The notes under the pieces are model-generated. The model saw only the letters and a list, made by a program, of their open reading frames with translations. It was not told the DNA's origin and did not search any database. A program made the position numbers and the translations under genes. Positions 8,049 through 15,409 of a DNA stretch of 64,000 bases are shown in pieces. How positions within the stretch are numbered: the stretch's first letter is position 1; every line of letters starts with the position of its first letter. This DNA comes from Desulfobacterales bacterium (GTDB lineage Bacteria; Desulfobacterota; Desulfobacteria; Desulfobacterales; JAAELO01). The stretch lies in the NCBI GenBank assembly GCA_024226555.1, contig JAAELO010000762.1:25531-89530 (forward strand), written 5' to 3'.

Positions 8049-8881
8049 GCCGAAGAGGATTTATAAAAACAGGCGGGCTTGCATTGGGCGCAACTCTGAT
8101 TTCAGGTAAAGATGCTCTTGCTAAAAACTATGAAAATGAAGCTATGCAGGTTTGGTCCTGTGGTGGACTTGCCGAAGCTTTCATACCTGCCAATAAAAGA
8201 TTTGAGGAGCGTACTGGTTCTTCAATAGCATACACAGGTGCTTTTGCCGGTGCTCTTGGAAAATCCCTTCTGGGAAGTGCAAAAACAGAGATTTTTGCAC
8301 CAAGGGTTCTAAAATTAGCTCAGAAGCTAAAAAAAGAGGGAAAAATGCTTAGTTATAAACCTCTTTGCTTTACAAAGTATGTTGTGGCGACTCCAAAAGG
8401 AAATCCAAAGGGAATTAGTGGAATAGCTGATATGGGAAAGAATGGTGTAAAAACGGTTATTGCTCCTGATGCCTCTCCACCTGGAGGAAAAGCTGCAATG
8501 ATTATTCTTAAAAAAGCAGGGGTTGAAGAGGGCGCCATAAAAAATGCCGTAAAAGTAGGTGATTGTGTTCAAACGGCTGTTACAGATCTTGTAAATGGCA
8601 GGGGTGATGCGGCAGTTATTGAAAAGAGAATTACAGAACTTCCCCAGTTCAAAGGTAAACTTGACCAGTTCGATATACCTGAAAAATTTATTCCACCAGT
8701 TCCGGTACCTTTTACAATCGGTATTATGAAGTGGGCTAAAAACAAAGCTTTTGCAGAGACTTATGTAAATTTTGTTCTTTCAGGTGAAGGTCAGAGGTGT
8801 TTTGAAAAGGCAGGATTTATTCCGGCTATATCAGATGAGGGACAAAGACTTATTAAGAAATATGGGGTTACCAATGCATAG
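8030..8881 (+). CDS. Tat-exported ModA-like substrate-binding protein
   Basis: 283 residues from the ATG at 8030, which has AGGAG eight bases upstream and sits inside the end of the radical-SAM gene; the earlier track start lacks a ribosome site. The N-terminus is a twin-arginine signal (SRRGFIKTGGLALGATLISG). The mature part has the type-2 periplasmic binding fold of molybdate-binding proteins: VWSCGGLAEAFIPANKRFEE, a hinge strand YVVATPKGNP, VKTVIAPDASPPGGKAAM and the C-terminal AETYVNFVLSGEGQ. Tat export suggests folding with a cofactor before export. No ABC permease or ATPase is adjacent, so it may act as a carrier rather than a transporter subunit. Confidence 0.8.
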   Translation: MEKNSISRRGFIKTGGLALGATLISGKDALAKNYENEAMQVWSCGGLAEAFIPANKRFEERTGSSIAYTGAFAGALGKSLLGSAKTEIFAPRVLKLAQKLKKEGKMLSYKPLCFTKYVVATPKGNPKGISGIADMGKNGVKTVIAPDASPPGGKAAMIILKKAGVEEGAIKNAVKVGDCVQTAVTDLVNGRGDAAVIEKRITELPQFKGKLDQFDIPEKFIPPVPVPFTIGIMKWAKNKAFAETYVNFVLSGEGQRCFEKAGFIPAISDEGQRLIKKYGVTNA

Positions 8882-9647
8882 TATCAAATCATTTTTTCAG
8901 AACTGGAAAAGAAGAGCTGTGCAACTAATATCTCTTTTCTTTATTGGTGAGTGGTCATTTTATGGAATTTTCAGATGCCCCTATGCTGTTCCCTATATTG
9001 GATGTGGGAACTGTCCGGTTGTTCAATGTCCGGGAAGAAGTCTATGGATGTGGTCATGGATCTTAATAGGAGTTTCAGCAATATTCATGGGAAGAGTATT
9101 TTGCGGATGGATTTGCCCCGGCGGATTAGTCTCTGAGATTTTAGGGATGTTCTCTCTTATGAGAAACAGGATAAAAGGAACTCTTAGTATCTTCTTAAGC
9201 TACGGAAAATACATTGTTCTATTAACTTCATTGTATTTTTTCTTTATTTTAAACAATCCAAGATGGGCTATTCCGATAAGAACAGGCGAATTTTTCAATT
9301 CAGTCGTGTTAACCTTTGAACATGCAGATCCAATCTGGATTTATAAAACAGCTACTATTTTAGTTCTTTTAGCAATAGGAATTGCTGTTCCACATCTCTG
9401 GTGCAGATTCCTTTGTCCAACCGGTGGTGCCTTAGAGATTTTCAATAAGATCTCAATCTTCAAATATTCCATGAATGAAAATTGTAACAACTGTGATAAG
9501 TGCATTCAAAGTTGTGCTGCTGAAACCAGGCCTTCCGAAATTAACTGTACAAACTGCGGGGACTGCGTGGAAACATGCAAAACTTCAGCAATAGAAATAA
9601 GAGGTTTAAATGGAAGGGTTGAAAATAATATCCAATATGAAAGCTGA
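8874..9647 (+). CDS. NapH-like membrane [4Fe-4S] protein
   Basis: 257 residues from the ATG at 8874 (GGGG six bases upstream), overlapping the previous stop by 8 bases. Several membrane segments are followed by cysteine clusters: CGNCPVVQCPG, the FCGWICPGG and RFLCPTGGA pairs typical of NapH/NosR/RdxA-type proteins, and a C-terminal double ferredoxin motif (CNNCDKCIQSC and CTNCGDCVETC). This points to quinol-linked or membrane electron transfer to or from a periplasmic partner, likely the ModA-like protein encoded just before. The ORF-track start (8772) lies deep in the upstream gene and is rejected. Confidence 0.85.
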   Translation: MHSIKSFFQNWKRRAVQLISLFFIGEWSFYGIFRCPYAVPYIGCGNCPVVQCPGRSLWMWSWILIGVSAIFMGRVFCGWICPGGLVSEILGMFSLMRNRIKGTLSIFLSYGKYIVLLTSLYFFFILNNPRWAIPIRTGEFFNSVVLTFEHADPIWIYKTATILVLLAIGIAVPHLWCRFLCPTGGALEIFNKISIFKYSMNENCNNCDKCIQSCAAETRPSEINCTNCGDCVETCKTSAIEIRGLNGRVENNIQYES

Positions 9648-9659
9648 TTAAAAGTGTTT

Positions 9660-10064
9660 CTAATTATTGAGTTGCTGGATACTTAACTTTACCACCGGGT
9701 TCTGGTATCCGGTAACTTCAAGTAATTTAAACCTGTAATTTTTCCACTCTTTGGATAATATACTCTCATATGGTTTTGTAATTTCTAAAAGTGTTATTTT
9801 TTTTGATTCACCACCACTTTTTACCAGTAAATATACATTCACGCCACTTCCTTCCGGATATGAGTCTGAATCAGGTTCAGGTTCAACCTCTTCAAAAATA
9901 ACATCGGTAACTTTTAAGGTCAGTTTTTCAAAAACGGTGATATTTTCATTAATTTTTAATTCTATTGTCTTGTTCTTCATAAGATCTCCTTTATGAAATG
10001 TGCAATTAGCTATAGCTATTAGAATAAAAAATATTACGAATAATGTGAATGGGGTTTTAATCAC
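9660..10064 (-). CDS. Small hypothetical protein, possible lipoprotein
   Basis: 134 residues from a GTG at 10064. The N-terminal stretch (FVIFFILIAIANC) resembles a lipoprotein signal, though the residue before Cys is Asn rather than small. An internal ATG at 9980 has a much stronger AGGAG site and would give a 106-residue cytoplasmic form. The GAGG near the upstream GTG comes from the end of a family B repeat. The body is mostly beta strands with an acidic loop (EEVEPEPDSDSYPEG). No family recognised. It converges with the NapH-like gene with only 12 bases between, so it is not part of that operon. Confidence 0.5.
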   Translation of the reverse strand: MIKTPFTLFVIFFILIAIANCTFHKGDLMKNKTIELKINENITVFEKLTLKVTDVIFEEVEPEPDSDSYPEGSGVNVYLLVKSGGESKKITLLEITKPYESILSKEWKNYRFKLLEVTGYQNPVVKLSIQQLNN

Positions 10065-10067
10065 TTA

Positions 10068-10155
10068 AAGGAACCTCTAATAACAACCGTTTTTATAACA
10101 GTTATTTTTGAATATAACACAGTATCGCCAAAAGTTTTTTTATTAGAGATTCCTT
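10068..10155. repeat. Family B inverted repeat element, copy 1
   Basis: 88 bases bounded by AAGGAACCTCTAATAA and its inverse TTATTAGAGATTCCTT. The inner end carries the CGCCAAAAG-type segment found in longer copies at 14.8 and 57.1 kb. It sits 3 bases before the GTG of the preceding minus-strand gene. Confidence 0.75.
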
Positions 10156-10375
10156 AATGCTCCATAAGAATCTCTTAATAATTCAGTATCATACCAATGT
10201 GGAATGAATTCTTAAAGATAAATTATTATGAGGTTCAAACTGATGTGGATTTAATTTTTGATATTAACACAAAAAGCTACCGTTCTGCCTATCGGTTAAA
10301 AAAGGAGGTCAGTTGAATGACATGTTACCAAATAGACAGAACAGGTGCTTAAAATGTTTTTATTCTTTTATATGA

Positions 10376-10515
10376 GATTCCCAATCAAGCTGGGAATGAC
10401 ACGCTGTAATTAGAATTCCAGTTTAAAAATTTTTTTAACTTAAATCAAAACCCTGATGGATTCCTGATACGCTCCAAAAAACAAGTTTCTTGTAGCGTTC
10501 TGGAATGACGACCGA
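10376..10515. repeat. Family C repeats (GGATTCCTGAT...GGAATGACG type)
   Basis: Two adjacent imperfect hairpins: GATTCCCAATCAAGCTGGGAATGAC at about 10376-10400 in shorter form, and TGGATTCCTGATACGCTCC pairing with GGAGCG-like TAGCGTTCTGGAATGACG at 10457-10510. A related copy is at 36.7 kb, with degenerate pieces near 1.03 and 47.5 kb. Function unknown; this style of dispersed palindrome is common in Desulfobacterota. Confidence 0.65.
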
Positions 10516-10703
10516 TCTTTTAATTATATAATAATAAAAGATTACATATCCCTCTAATAAATTGATTTTTAGATGAAATACAAGGCGCAAAGTGAAATAT
10601 AATTCGAAGGAATATGTAGTTAATATTTCGAGAATTATATTTTACTTTTAACTCTGTTGTTATGTTTTTTATAACAACTTAAGTATTTCGCTTTAAAATT
10701 AAC
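10516..10703. repeat. Diverged family B copy filling the gap after the ferredoxin gene
   Basis: From about 10551 the sequence CCTCTAATAAATTGATTTTT and GAAATACAAGGC matches the left half of the 14.75 kb family B copy. It ends in an 8-bp perfect hairpin (GTTGTTAT arms, 10656-10679). This lies directly downstream of the minus-strand ferredoxin gene. No coding sequence is apparent in 10156-10703. Confidence 0.5.
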
Positions 10704-11783
10704 TTATAAATGGGACATAGGGTTTTTGTTACGCGCCATCGCAATATTCATATAAGTCTCTGCGCCACTCTTAGGTGGTTCATAAAGATCAGCATCATCT
10801 TTCTTAAGAAGCTTAATAGAATCACCCGGACAGGTTGTTACACAAAGTCCGCATCCTATACATCTGTTATCGATTAATTCTGCAACATCATCCTTCATCT
10901 CAATTGCTTCCATCTGGCATCTCTCAAGACAAAGCTCACAACCTGTACATTCATCTGCTTCAATTATTGCATAATAGTTAGATTTCACAGCTTCAGCAGG
11001 ATCTGGTTGCAACCTTAAAGACCTTAAAACACCACAACAATCGCCACAACAGCTGCACATACCACCAACTTTTTGAGCGTTAAACGGCATCATCACAAGG
11101 CCAGCTTCGTCATTCTTCTTTATGATCTCAAGGGCTTCCTCTTTCTCAATATAGCGACCCATTTTGTTTTCAACATAGTAATCTCCATGGGAGCCAAACT
11201 GAAAACAGGTTTCTATGGGTTTGTCACATGCATCATCGTTAATTAACTTATGTGATGTTCTGCAAATACAATCTGCTATAGCTATTCTATCCTGGTCTTC
11301 AATAATTTTTACAACATCTTCATATGGAGCTATGGGCCATTCTGCAACTATCTTCTTATTGATTGGAACTGACCTTAACTGAGGTGTACCTGAACCCTGA
11401 ATTGTTTTTCCAAACCCTTCGTAGAAATATTTTTGAATATTCTCCATGGTCTCTTTTTTCATACGATTAACCTGATATTCAAAGATTCCTATAACAAATG
11501 GAGAAGCTGCATATCGAGAACCTTTATCATTTTTTAACCTGAAGATAAGACCTCTTTTGGCCATCTCTTCTAAAAATTCAGCCATTACACTTTCATCTTC
11601 ACCGCATCTTTCAGCTATGACTTGAGGGGTTTCAATAAAAGGGGCCATTTTTAAGAAGACACCTGCTTCTTTTTCAGAAAAAAGCTGCTTAAGAATTTTT
11701 AACTCCACTCCGCTTTCTGTTTCTGGAAATCCTGTTGCTAACTCATCAAGCCTGATTTGTAAATTTCTGTAAAGATCTGACAT
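10704..11783 (-). CDS. Winged-helix and ferredoxin fusion protein
   Basis: 359 residues. The first 110 residues form helices resembling a winged-helix domain (IAERCGEDESVMAEFLEEMAKRGL). The middle has a cysteine pattern IADCICRTSHKL...CFQFG and GGMCSCCGDCCGVLR. The C-terminus is a two-cluster ferredoxin (CTGCELCLERC and CIGCGLCVTTCPG). Similar proteins are common in sulfate reducers but I know of no firm function. It is 16 bases downstream of a PadR-type regulator on the same strand, so its expression is probably controlled by that regulator. A good AGGAG precedes the ATG. Confidence 0.75.
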   Translation of the reverse strand: MSDLYRNLQIRLDELATGFPETESGVELKILKQLFSEKEAGVFLKMAPFIETPQVIAERCGEDESVMAEFLEEMAKRGLIFRLKNDKGSRYAASPFVIGIFEYQVNRMKKETMENIQKYFYEGFGKTIQGSGTPQLRSVPINKKIVAEWPIAPYEDVVKIIEDQDRIAIADCICRTSHKLINDDACDKPIETCFQFGSHGDYYVENKMGRYIEKEEALEIIKKNDEAGLVMMPFNAQKVGGMCSCCGDCCGVLRSLRLQPDPAEAVKSNYYAIIEADECTGCELCLERCQMEAIEMKDDVAELIDNRCIGCGLCVTTCPGDSIKLLKKDDADLYEPPKSGAETYMNIAMARNKNPMSHL

Positions 11784-11799
11784 TTCGATGTATCTCCTC

Positions 11800-12324
11800 T
11801 CATTCCTCTATATTTTCAAGTTTTTCTATTGTATCGATTATATTTTTACTCAGATCACTGAAGAATCTAAGTCCAAACTCATAATTAATCAGTTGGAAAG
11901 CATCTCCGGTTCTTCTTGCAGTTTCATTAACAGATTTAAGGTTCTCTTCCTTTTCTTTAACAACATTTTGATATTGCCTTGCAAGTTCAACCCTCTCTTC
12001 CTTATGGATTTCTGAAAAGAAAAACAGTTTTGACAGAAAGCCACTTCTCATTTTGTCTTCCTTGACAGGTTTTTTTAGAGACTCTACAAAAACATCTCTA
12101 CCCTTATCAGTGATAGTATATATCTTTTTATTAGGTGCATTTTCCTGCACCTTTATGCTCATTGTTATTAACTCTTCTGACTCCATTTTTTTAAGAGCTG
12201 GATAGATAGAACCATAACTCAGACCTGAAAAATATGAGAATGACATGGTGAAAGTCTTCTTTATGTCATATCCTGACAGATTTCTGCTCATCAACAAACC
12301 AAGTATAAATGTTTTTGTATCCAT
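11800..12324 (-). CDS. PadR-family transcriptional regulator
   Basis: 174 residues from the ATG at 12324, preceded by GGGAAAAAA; the track start adds 21 residues not typical of PadR. The N-terminus has the PadR winged helix: LGLLMSRNLSGYDIKK, SYGSIYPALKKMESEELI and KKIYTITDKGRDVF. The C-terminal helices match the PadR dimerisation region. These regulators repress genes in response to ligands or phenolics and often control their own operon. A perfect palindrome lies 37-53 bases upstream of this start. The next gene is the winged-helix/ferredoxin protein. Confidence 0.85.
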   Translation of the reverse strand: MDTKTFILGLLMSRNLSGYDIKKTFTMSFSYFSGLSYGSIYPALKKMESEELITMSIKVQENAPNKKIYTITDKGRDVFVESLKKPVKEDKMRSGFLSKLFFFSEIHKEERVELARQYQNVVKEKEENLKSVNETARRTGDAFQLINYEFGLRFFSDLSKNIIDTIEKLENIEE

Positions 12325-12360
12325 TTTTTTCCCAATGATTTTAGCTATATTTAAATGATA

Positions 12361-12377
12361 TATATCAATTTGATATA
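12361..12377. promoter_or_regulatory. Palindromic site upstream of padR, candidate operator
   Basis: TATATCAATTTGATATA is a perfect 8-bp palindrome around one base. It lies 37-53 bases upstream of the PadR start, where a promoter is expected. PadR regulators typically bind short AT-rich palindromes at their own promoters, so autoregulation is likely but inferred. Confidence 0.5.
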
Positions 12378-12470
12378 GCCGGGTCAAATAAATTTTTAAT
12401 ATAATTTAAAAAATCAAATAGATTTTTACCGGGATTTCTTTAATATAAGTTTGAAGGATCTTTAAACGCA

Positions 12471-12497
12471 AAAATTCCCTGATTCGGGAAATTTTTT
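12471..12497 (-). terminator. Intrinsic terminator after the tRNA pair
   Basis: AATTTCCCGAATCAGGGAATT on the minus strand forms a short GC-containing stem followed by TTTTTG. It lies about 33 bases beyond the 3' end of tRNA-Glu and fits as the terminator of the tRNA-Lys/tRNA-Glu transcript. The plus strand also has a T-run, so it could work in both directions. Confidence 0.6.
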
Positions 12498-12529
12498 GTT
12501 TGTAAATGATTTTTGTTCTTAGATGTATG

Positions 12530-12607
12530 TGGCGACCCCAAGGGGATTCGAACCCCTGTTGCCTGGATGAAAACCAGGTGTCCTAGGCCTGACTAGACGA
12601 TGGGGTC
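12530..12607 (-). tRNA. tRNA-Glu (UUC)
   Basis: Read on the minus strand it folds as a cloverleaf: acceptor GACCCCA pairing with TGGGGTC, discriminator G and an encoded CCA; anticodon stem CCTGG/CCAGG around TTTTCAT (anticodon TTC); T-arm with GGTTCGAATCC. The D-arm ATCGTCTAGTC is typical of Glu. It is 13 bases downstream of tRNA-Lys, probably on the same transcript. Confidence 0.95.
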
Positions 12608-12620
12608 GCAACAAAAAAAC

Positions 12621-12696
12621 TGGTGGGTCATGTTGGGCTCGAACCAACGACTCTCTCCTTAAAAGGGAGATACTCTACCGACTGAGTTAATGACCC
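12621..12696 (-). tRNA. tRNA-Lys (UUU)
   Basis: On the minus strand: acceptor GGGTCAT pairing with ATGACCC, discriminator A and encoded CCA; anticodon stem CTCCC/GGGAG around TTTTAA giving anticodon TTT; T-loop GGTTCGAGCC. The D-arm AACTCAGTCGGTAGAGT is standard. Transcribed before tRNA-Glu. Confidence 0.95.
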
Positions 12697-12925
12697 GTAT
12701 CAAAAGAACAGCGAATGTTTATCCGATTTTTTTTTCTTTGTCAACTGATATATTCAACTTTTTATTTTTTTTTAATGGGTAATTTTGAATATCTTTACCT
12801 ATCTCTTTATAATATAGCCTTTTTCAGAAAAATTAAATAAAAAAATTGGTTGTATTAAAATAGCAAACTATTATAATCAGATATTATTTTACTATATCAA
12901 AACTTTTAATATTCAGGGAAAAACA

Positions 12926-14740
12926 ATGCTAAAAAAAATTGGTCGATTCTTCAAATTTATCTGGAACGGGGTCACTTTTTTAAAGAACCTTACTACAAAC
13001 TTCATATTTATAATTCTTGTTTTATTTGTAATTTCTATTTCCCTTTTTAAGAGTCTGGACACGGTTGCAATTGAAAAAAATTCTGCATTACTCCTTTCAA
13101 TAAAAGGAAATGTTGTGGAGCAGAAAAGTTATGAAGACCCTCTATCTTCACTCAGTGATGAAGATGATGATCTGGAAACCAAACTCTCAGATATATTAAA
13201 AGTTATAAAATCTGCTAAAAACGATAAAAGAATAAGCTGTATTGTTCTCGACCTTAAAGGTATGGGTCACTGTGGAATGAGCAAGCTTCAGGATATAGGC
13301 AAGGAACTTACATTATTTAAAAGATCTCAAAAAAAGATATATGCTGTTGGAGACTATTACTCTCAAGGACAGTATTATCTTGCTGCCCATGCTGATAAAA
13401 TTATTATGAACCCATATGGACAAGTTATACTTAGTGGATTCGGAAACTACAAAATGTTTTTTGAAAAAGCTTTAAAAAAACTAATGATAACTTTCCATAT
13501 CTTCAGGGTTGGTAAATATAAATCTGCTATTGAACCTTTTATTAGAAACGATATGTCAAGAGAAGCCAAAAAGGCCAATTATGCATACCTTAGTGATCTT
13601 TGGGCTGAATATAAAAGAGATGTGGCAAAATTAAGAAAAACAACACCGGAAAAAATAGATAGCTTCATCAACAATCTTGATACAAATCTGAAAACCTTTG
13701 AAGGAAACACTGCAAAGATGGCCTACAAAATGGGTTTTGTAGACAGCCTTTATCCAAGAGATATAACTAAAGGTTTTTTATATAAAGTTACTAAAACCCC
13801 GAAGTCAAAAAGCAGTTATAATAAAGTTACCTTTAAAAATTATCTTTCAGCAATTAATACCGGGATTAACTCTGATTCAAAAAAAGTTGCCGTTTTAATA
13901 GCAAAGGGCTCAATATTAGATGGTAAGCAGAAAGAGGGTAAAATAGGTGGGGATTCCTTTTCAGCTCTGATTAGAAAAGCCAGAAAAAACACGAATGTTA
14001 AAGCTATAGTTATTAGAGTTGATAGTGGTGGTGGAAGTGCCTTTGCATCTGAGTTAATAAGAAGGGAAGTTGAGATAACCAGAAAAAAAGGGATACCTGT
14101 TGTTGTTTCAATGGGATCTGTTGCTGCATCAGGCGGATACTGGATGAGTGCCAGTGCAAATGAGATCTGGGCATCACCTACAACTATCACTGGTTCAATA
14201 GGTATATTTGGAGCCTTTCCAACTTTTGAAAAAACACTTAATTATTTAGGAATAAATAATGATGGTGTTGGAACAAATAAAATATCAGGGGCTTTCGACC
14301 CAACGCGTCCTCTAAACCCTGTTATTGCAAGTTATCTTCAACAAACAATCGATAAAGGTTACCAGGACTTTTTAAAAATTGTATCTAAAGGAAGAAAACT
14401 TCCTCTTGAACAGGTAAAGCTGATCGCTCAAGGTAGAGTATGGTCTGGTAAAAAAGCCCTAACATTAGGTCTTGTTGATAAACTTGGCTCTCTTTCAGAT
14501 GCTGTTGCTTCTGCTGCAAAACTTGCAAAACTTGATAAATATGAAGCCATTGAAATTAAGAGGGATCTGACGAAACAGGAGCAATTCTTTAAGAATTTAA
14601 GCGGGACCGGGATTAAGATTAATATTTCAGGAAAAAGTCCTTTATCAAAATTTATTGGTATCGTTGAAAAAGAAGCATCTGTTGTTCTTGATATGAATGA
14701 TCCTAAGAATTTATATGCGAAATGCTTAACATGTGAATAA
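12926..14740 (+). CDS. sppA: Signal peptide peptidase SppA, long form
   Basis: 604 residues, the length of the two-domain (67K) SppA. A membrane anchor lies near residues 25-45. The general-base lysine is in the FRVGKYKSAIEPF motif near residue 197 and the nucleophile serine in SMGSVAASGGYW near residue 397, both conserved. The protein degrades cleaved signal peptides at the inner membrane as a tetramer. It has its own promoter region of about 230 AT-rich bases after the tRNAs. Its stop is followed within 6 bases by a family B repeat and then a family A repeat that probably act in transcript 3'-end formation. Confidence 0.92.
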   Translation: MLKKIGRFFKFIWNGVTFLKNLTTNFIFIILVLFVISISLFKSLDTVAIEKNSALLLSIKGNVVEQKSYEDPLSSLSDEDDDLETKLSDILKVIKSAKNDKRISCIVLDLKGMGHCGMSKLQDIGKELTLFKRSQKKIYAVGDYYSQGQYYLAAHADKIIMNPYGQVILSGFGNYKMFFEKALKKLMITFHIFRVGKYKSAIEPFIRNDMSREAKKANYAYLSDLWAEYKRDVAKLRKTTPEKIDSFINNLDTNLKTFEGNTAKMAYKMGFVDSLYPRDITKGFLYKVTKTPKSKSSYNKVTFKNYLSAINTGINSDSKKVAVLIAKGSILDGKQKEGKIGGDSFSALIRKARKNTNVKAIVIRVDSGGGSAFASELIRREVEITRKKGIPVVVSMGSVAASGGYWMSASANEIWASPTTITGSIGIFGAFPTFEKTLNYLGINNDGVGTNKISGAFDPTRPLNPVIASYLQQTIDKGYQDFLKIVSKGRKLPLEQVKLIAQGRVWSGKKALTLGLVDKLGSLSDAVASAAKLAKLDKYEAIEIKRDLTKQEQFFKNLSGTGIKINISGKSPLSKFIGIVEKEASVVLDMNDPKNLYAKCLTCE

Positions 14741-14745
14741 GTCTT

Positions 14746-14875
14746 GGGAATCTCTAATAATTAGAATTTTGATTGAAATACAAGGCATGAGAAAAAATAA
14801 CGAATCGGTTTTACAACAGTTCTTTTTTTGAAATAACGCTGTAGTTCGATCAAAAGGCAGTTATTAGAGATTCCC
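14746..14875. repeat. Family B inverted repeat element, long copy
   Basis: 130 bases bounded by perfect inverted ends GGGAATCTCTAATAA and TTATTAGAGATTCCC. The interior includes GAAATACAAGGC and CTGTAGTTCGATCAAAAGGC, which recur in reverse orientation near 57.1 and 31.1 kb. A T-run follows on the plus strand, so it may terminate sppA. Best-preserved copy in the window and a good reference. Confidence 0.85.
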
Positions 14876-14884
14876 TTTTTTTTT

Positions 14885-14999
14885 GTAAAATTCCTTCATT
14901 TGCATCGTTGCAGCAACCGTTCAGACGTTCGAAGTACCAAAAACATACGTCTTCACGCCAGATCGAATACTAACGCCTTGTATATGAAGTTTTTTACTT
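14885..14999 (+). repeat. Family A palindromic repeat, copy 2
   Basis: Same element as at 1.9 kb in the other orientation: GTAAAATTCCTTCATTTGC at the gene-proximal end, GACGTTCGAAGTAC in the middle and GAAGTTTTTTACTT at the distal end. It follows sppA after the family B copy. The remaining 15000-15203 has no feature I can support. Confidence 0.75.
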
Positions 15000-15203
15000 C
15001 AACACAAAAAATGGTCCAACCTAAATGCCTTACAATTTGAATAATTGGATCATGAAACTTTATGTGTGGTTATAAAAGTTCTGGAAGAAAATAGTTCTCA
15101 TCATGCTTGTTATAAAATCAGGGAAAATGAATGAATTGTCAGAAATGTACTCAATTCCAATTGTTTATGGTAAACCTACACAAGAAATATCAAGGATTAA
15201 GAG

Positions 15204-15401
15204 ATGAAATTAATATGCTACTGCTTTAATTACACATATGAAGATATAAAAAAGGATCTGCTTGAAAATGGCAGATCCACGATTATGGAGATGATAATAA
15301 AGGAGAAACAGTTTGGGGGCTGTTCCTGCCATACAAAAAATCCCAGCGGTAAATGATGCCTCCATGATGTCCGCAAGGTTGTGGATTCAATGAGACAATA
15401 G
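15204..15401 (+). CDS. Candidate selenoprotein: small BFD/CopZ-N-like [2Fe-2S] protein with in-frame UGA
   Basis: Not in the ORF track. ATG at 15204 is preceded by AAGGATTAAGAG. The frame runs 50 codons to TGA at 15354-15356 and then continues open to TAG at 15399-15401, giving 65 residues with UGA at codon 51. The part before UGA has the BFD-like pattern CYCFNYTYEDIKKDLLENG, then GGCSCHTKNPSGK. In relatives as I remember them this is followed by a Cys-Cys pair and a DVRKVV-type helix; here the codons are TGA-TGC then LHDVRKVVDSMRQ. So UGA stands exactly at the first Cys of the pair. A SECIS-like hairpin follows at the right spacing. Selenocysteine insertion is inferred; the alternative is a 50-residue protein with a normal stop and decayed tail. 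Confidence 0.65.
15365..15389 (+). promoter_or_regulatory. SECIS-like hairpin downstream of the in-frame UGA
   Basis: Five pairs (UCCGC with GUGGA, one G-U) close a six-base loop AAGGUU; a further G-U pair, then a bulged U and three more pairs (UGA with UCA) extend it. The loop begins 19 bases after the UGA. In E. coli fdhF the loop AGGUCU begins 18 bases after UGA and the stem has a bulged U. This close geometry supports selenocysteine recoding. The fold was done by eye. Confidence 0.6.
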
Positions 15402-15409
15402 AAAATCTA

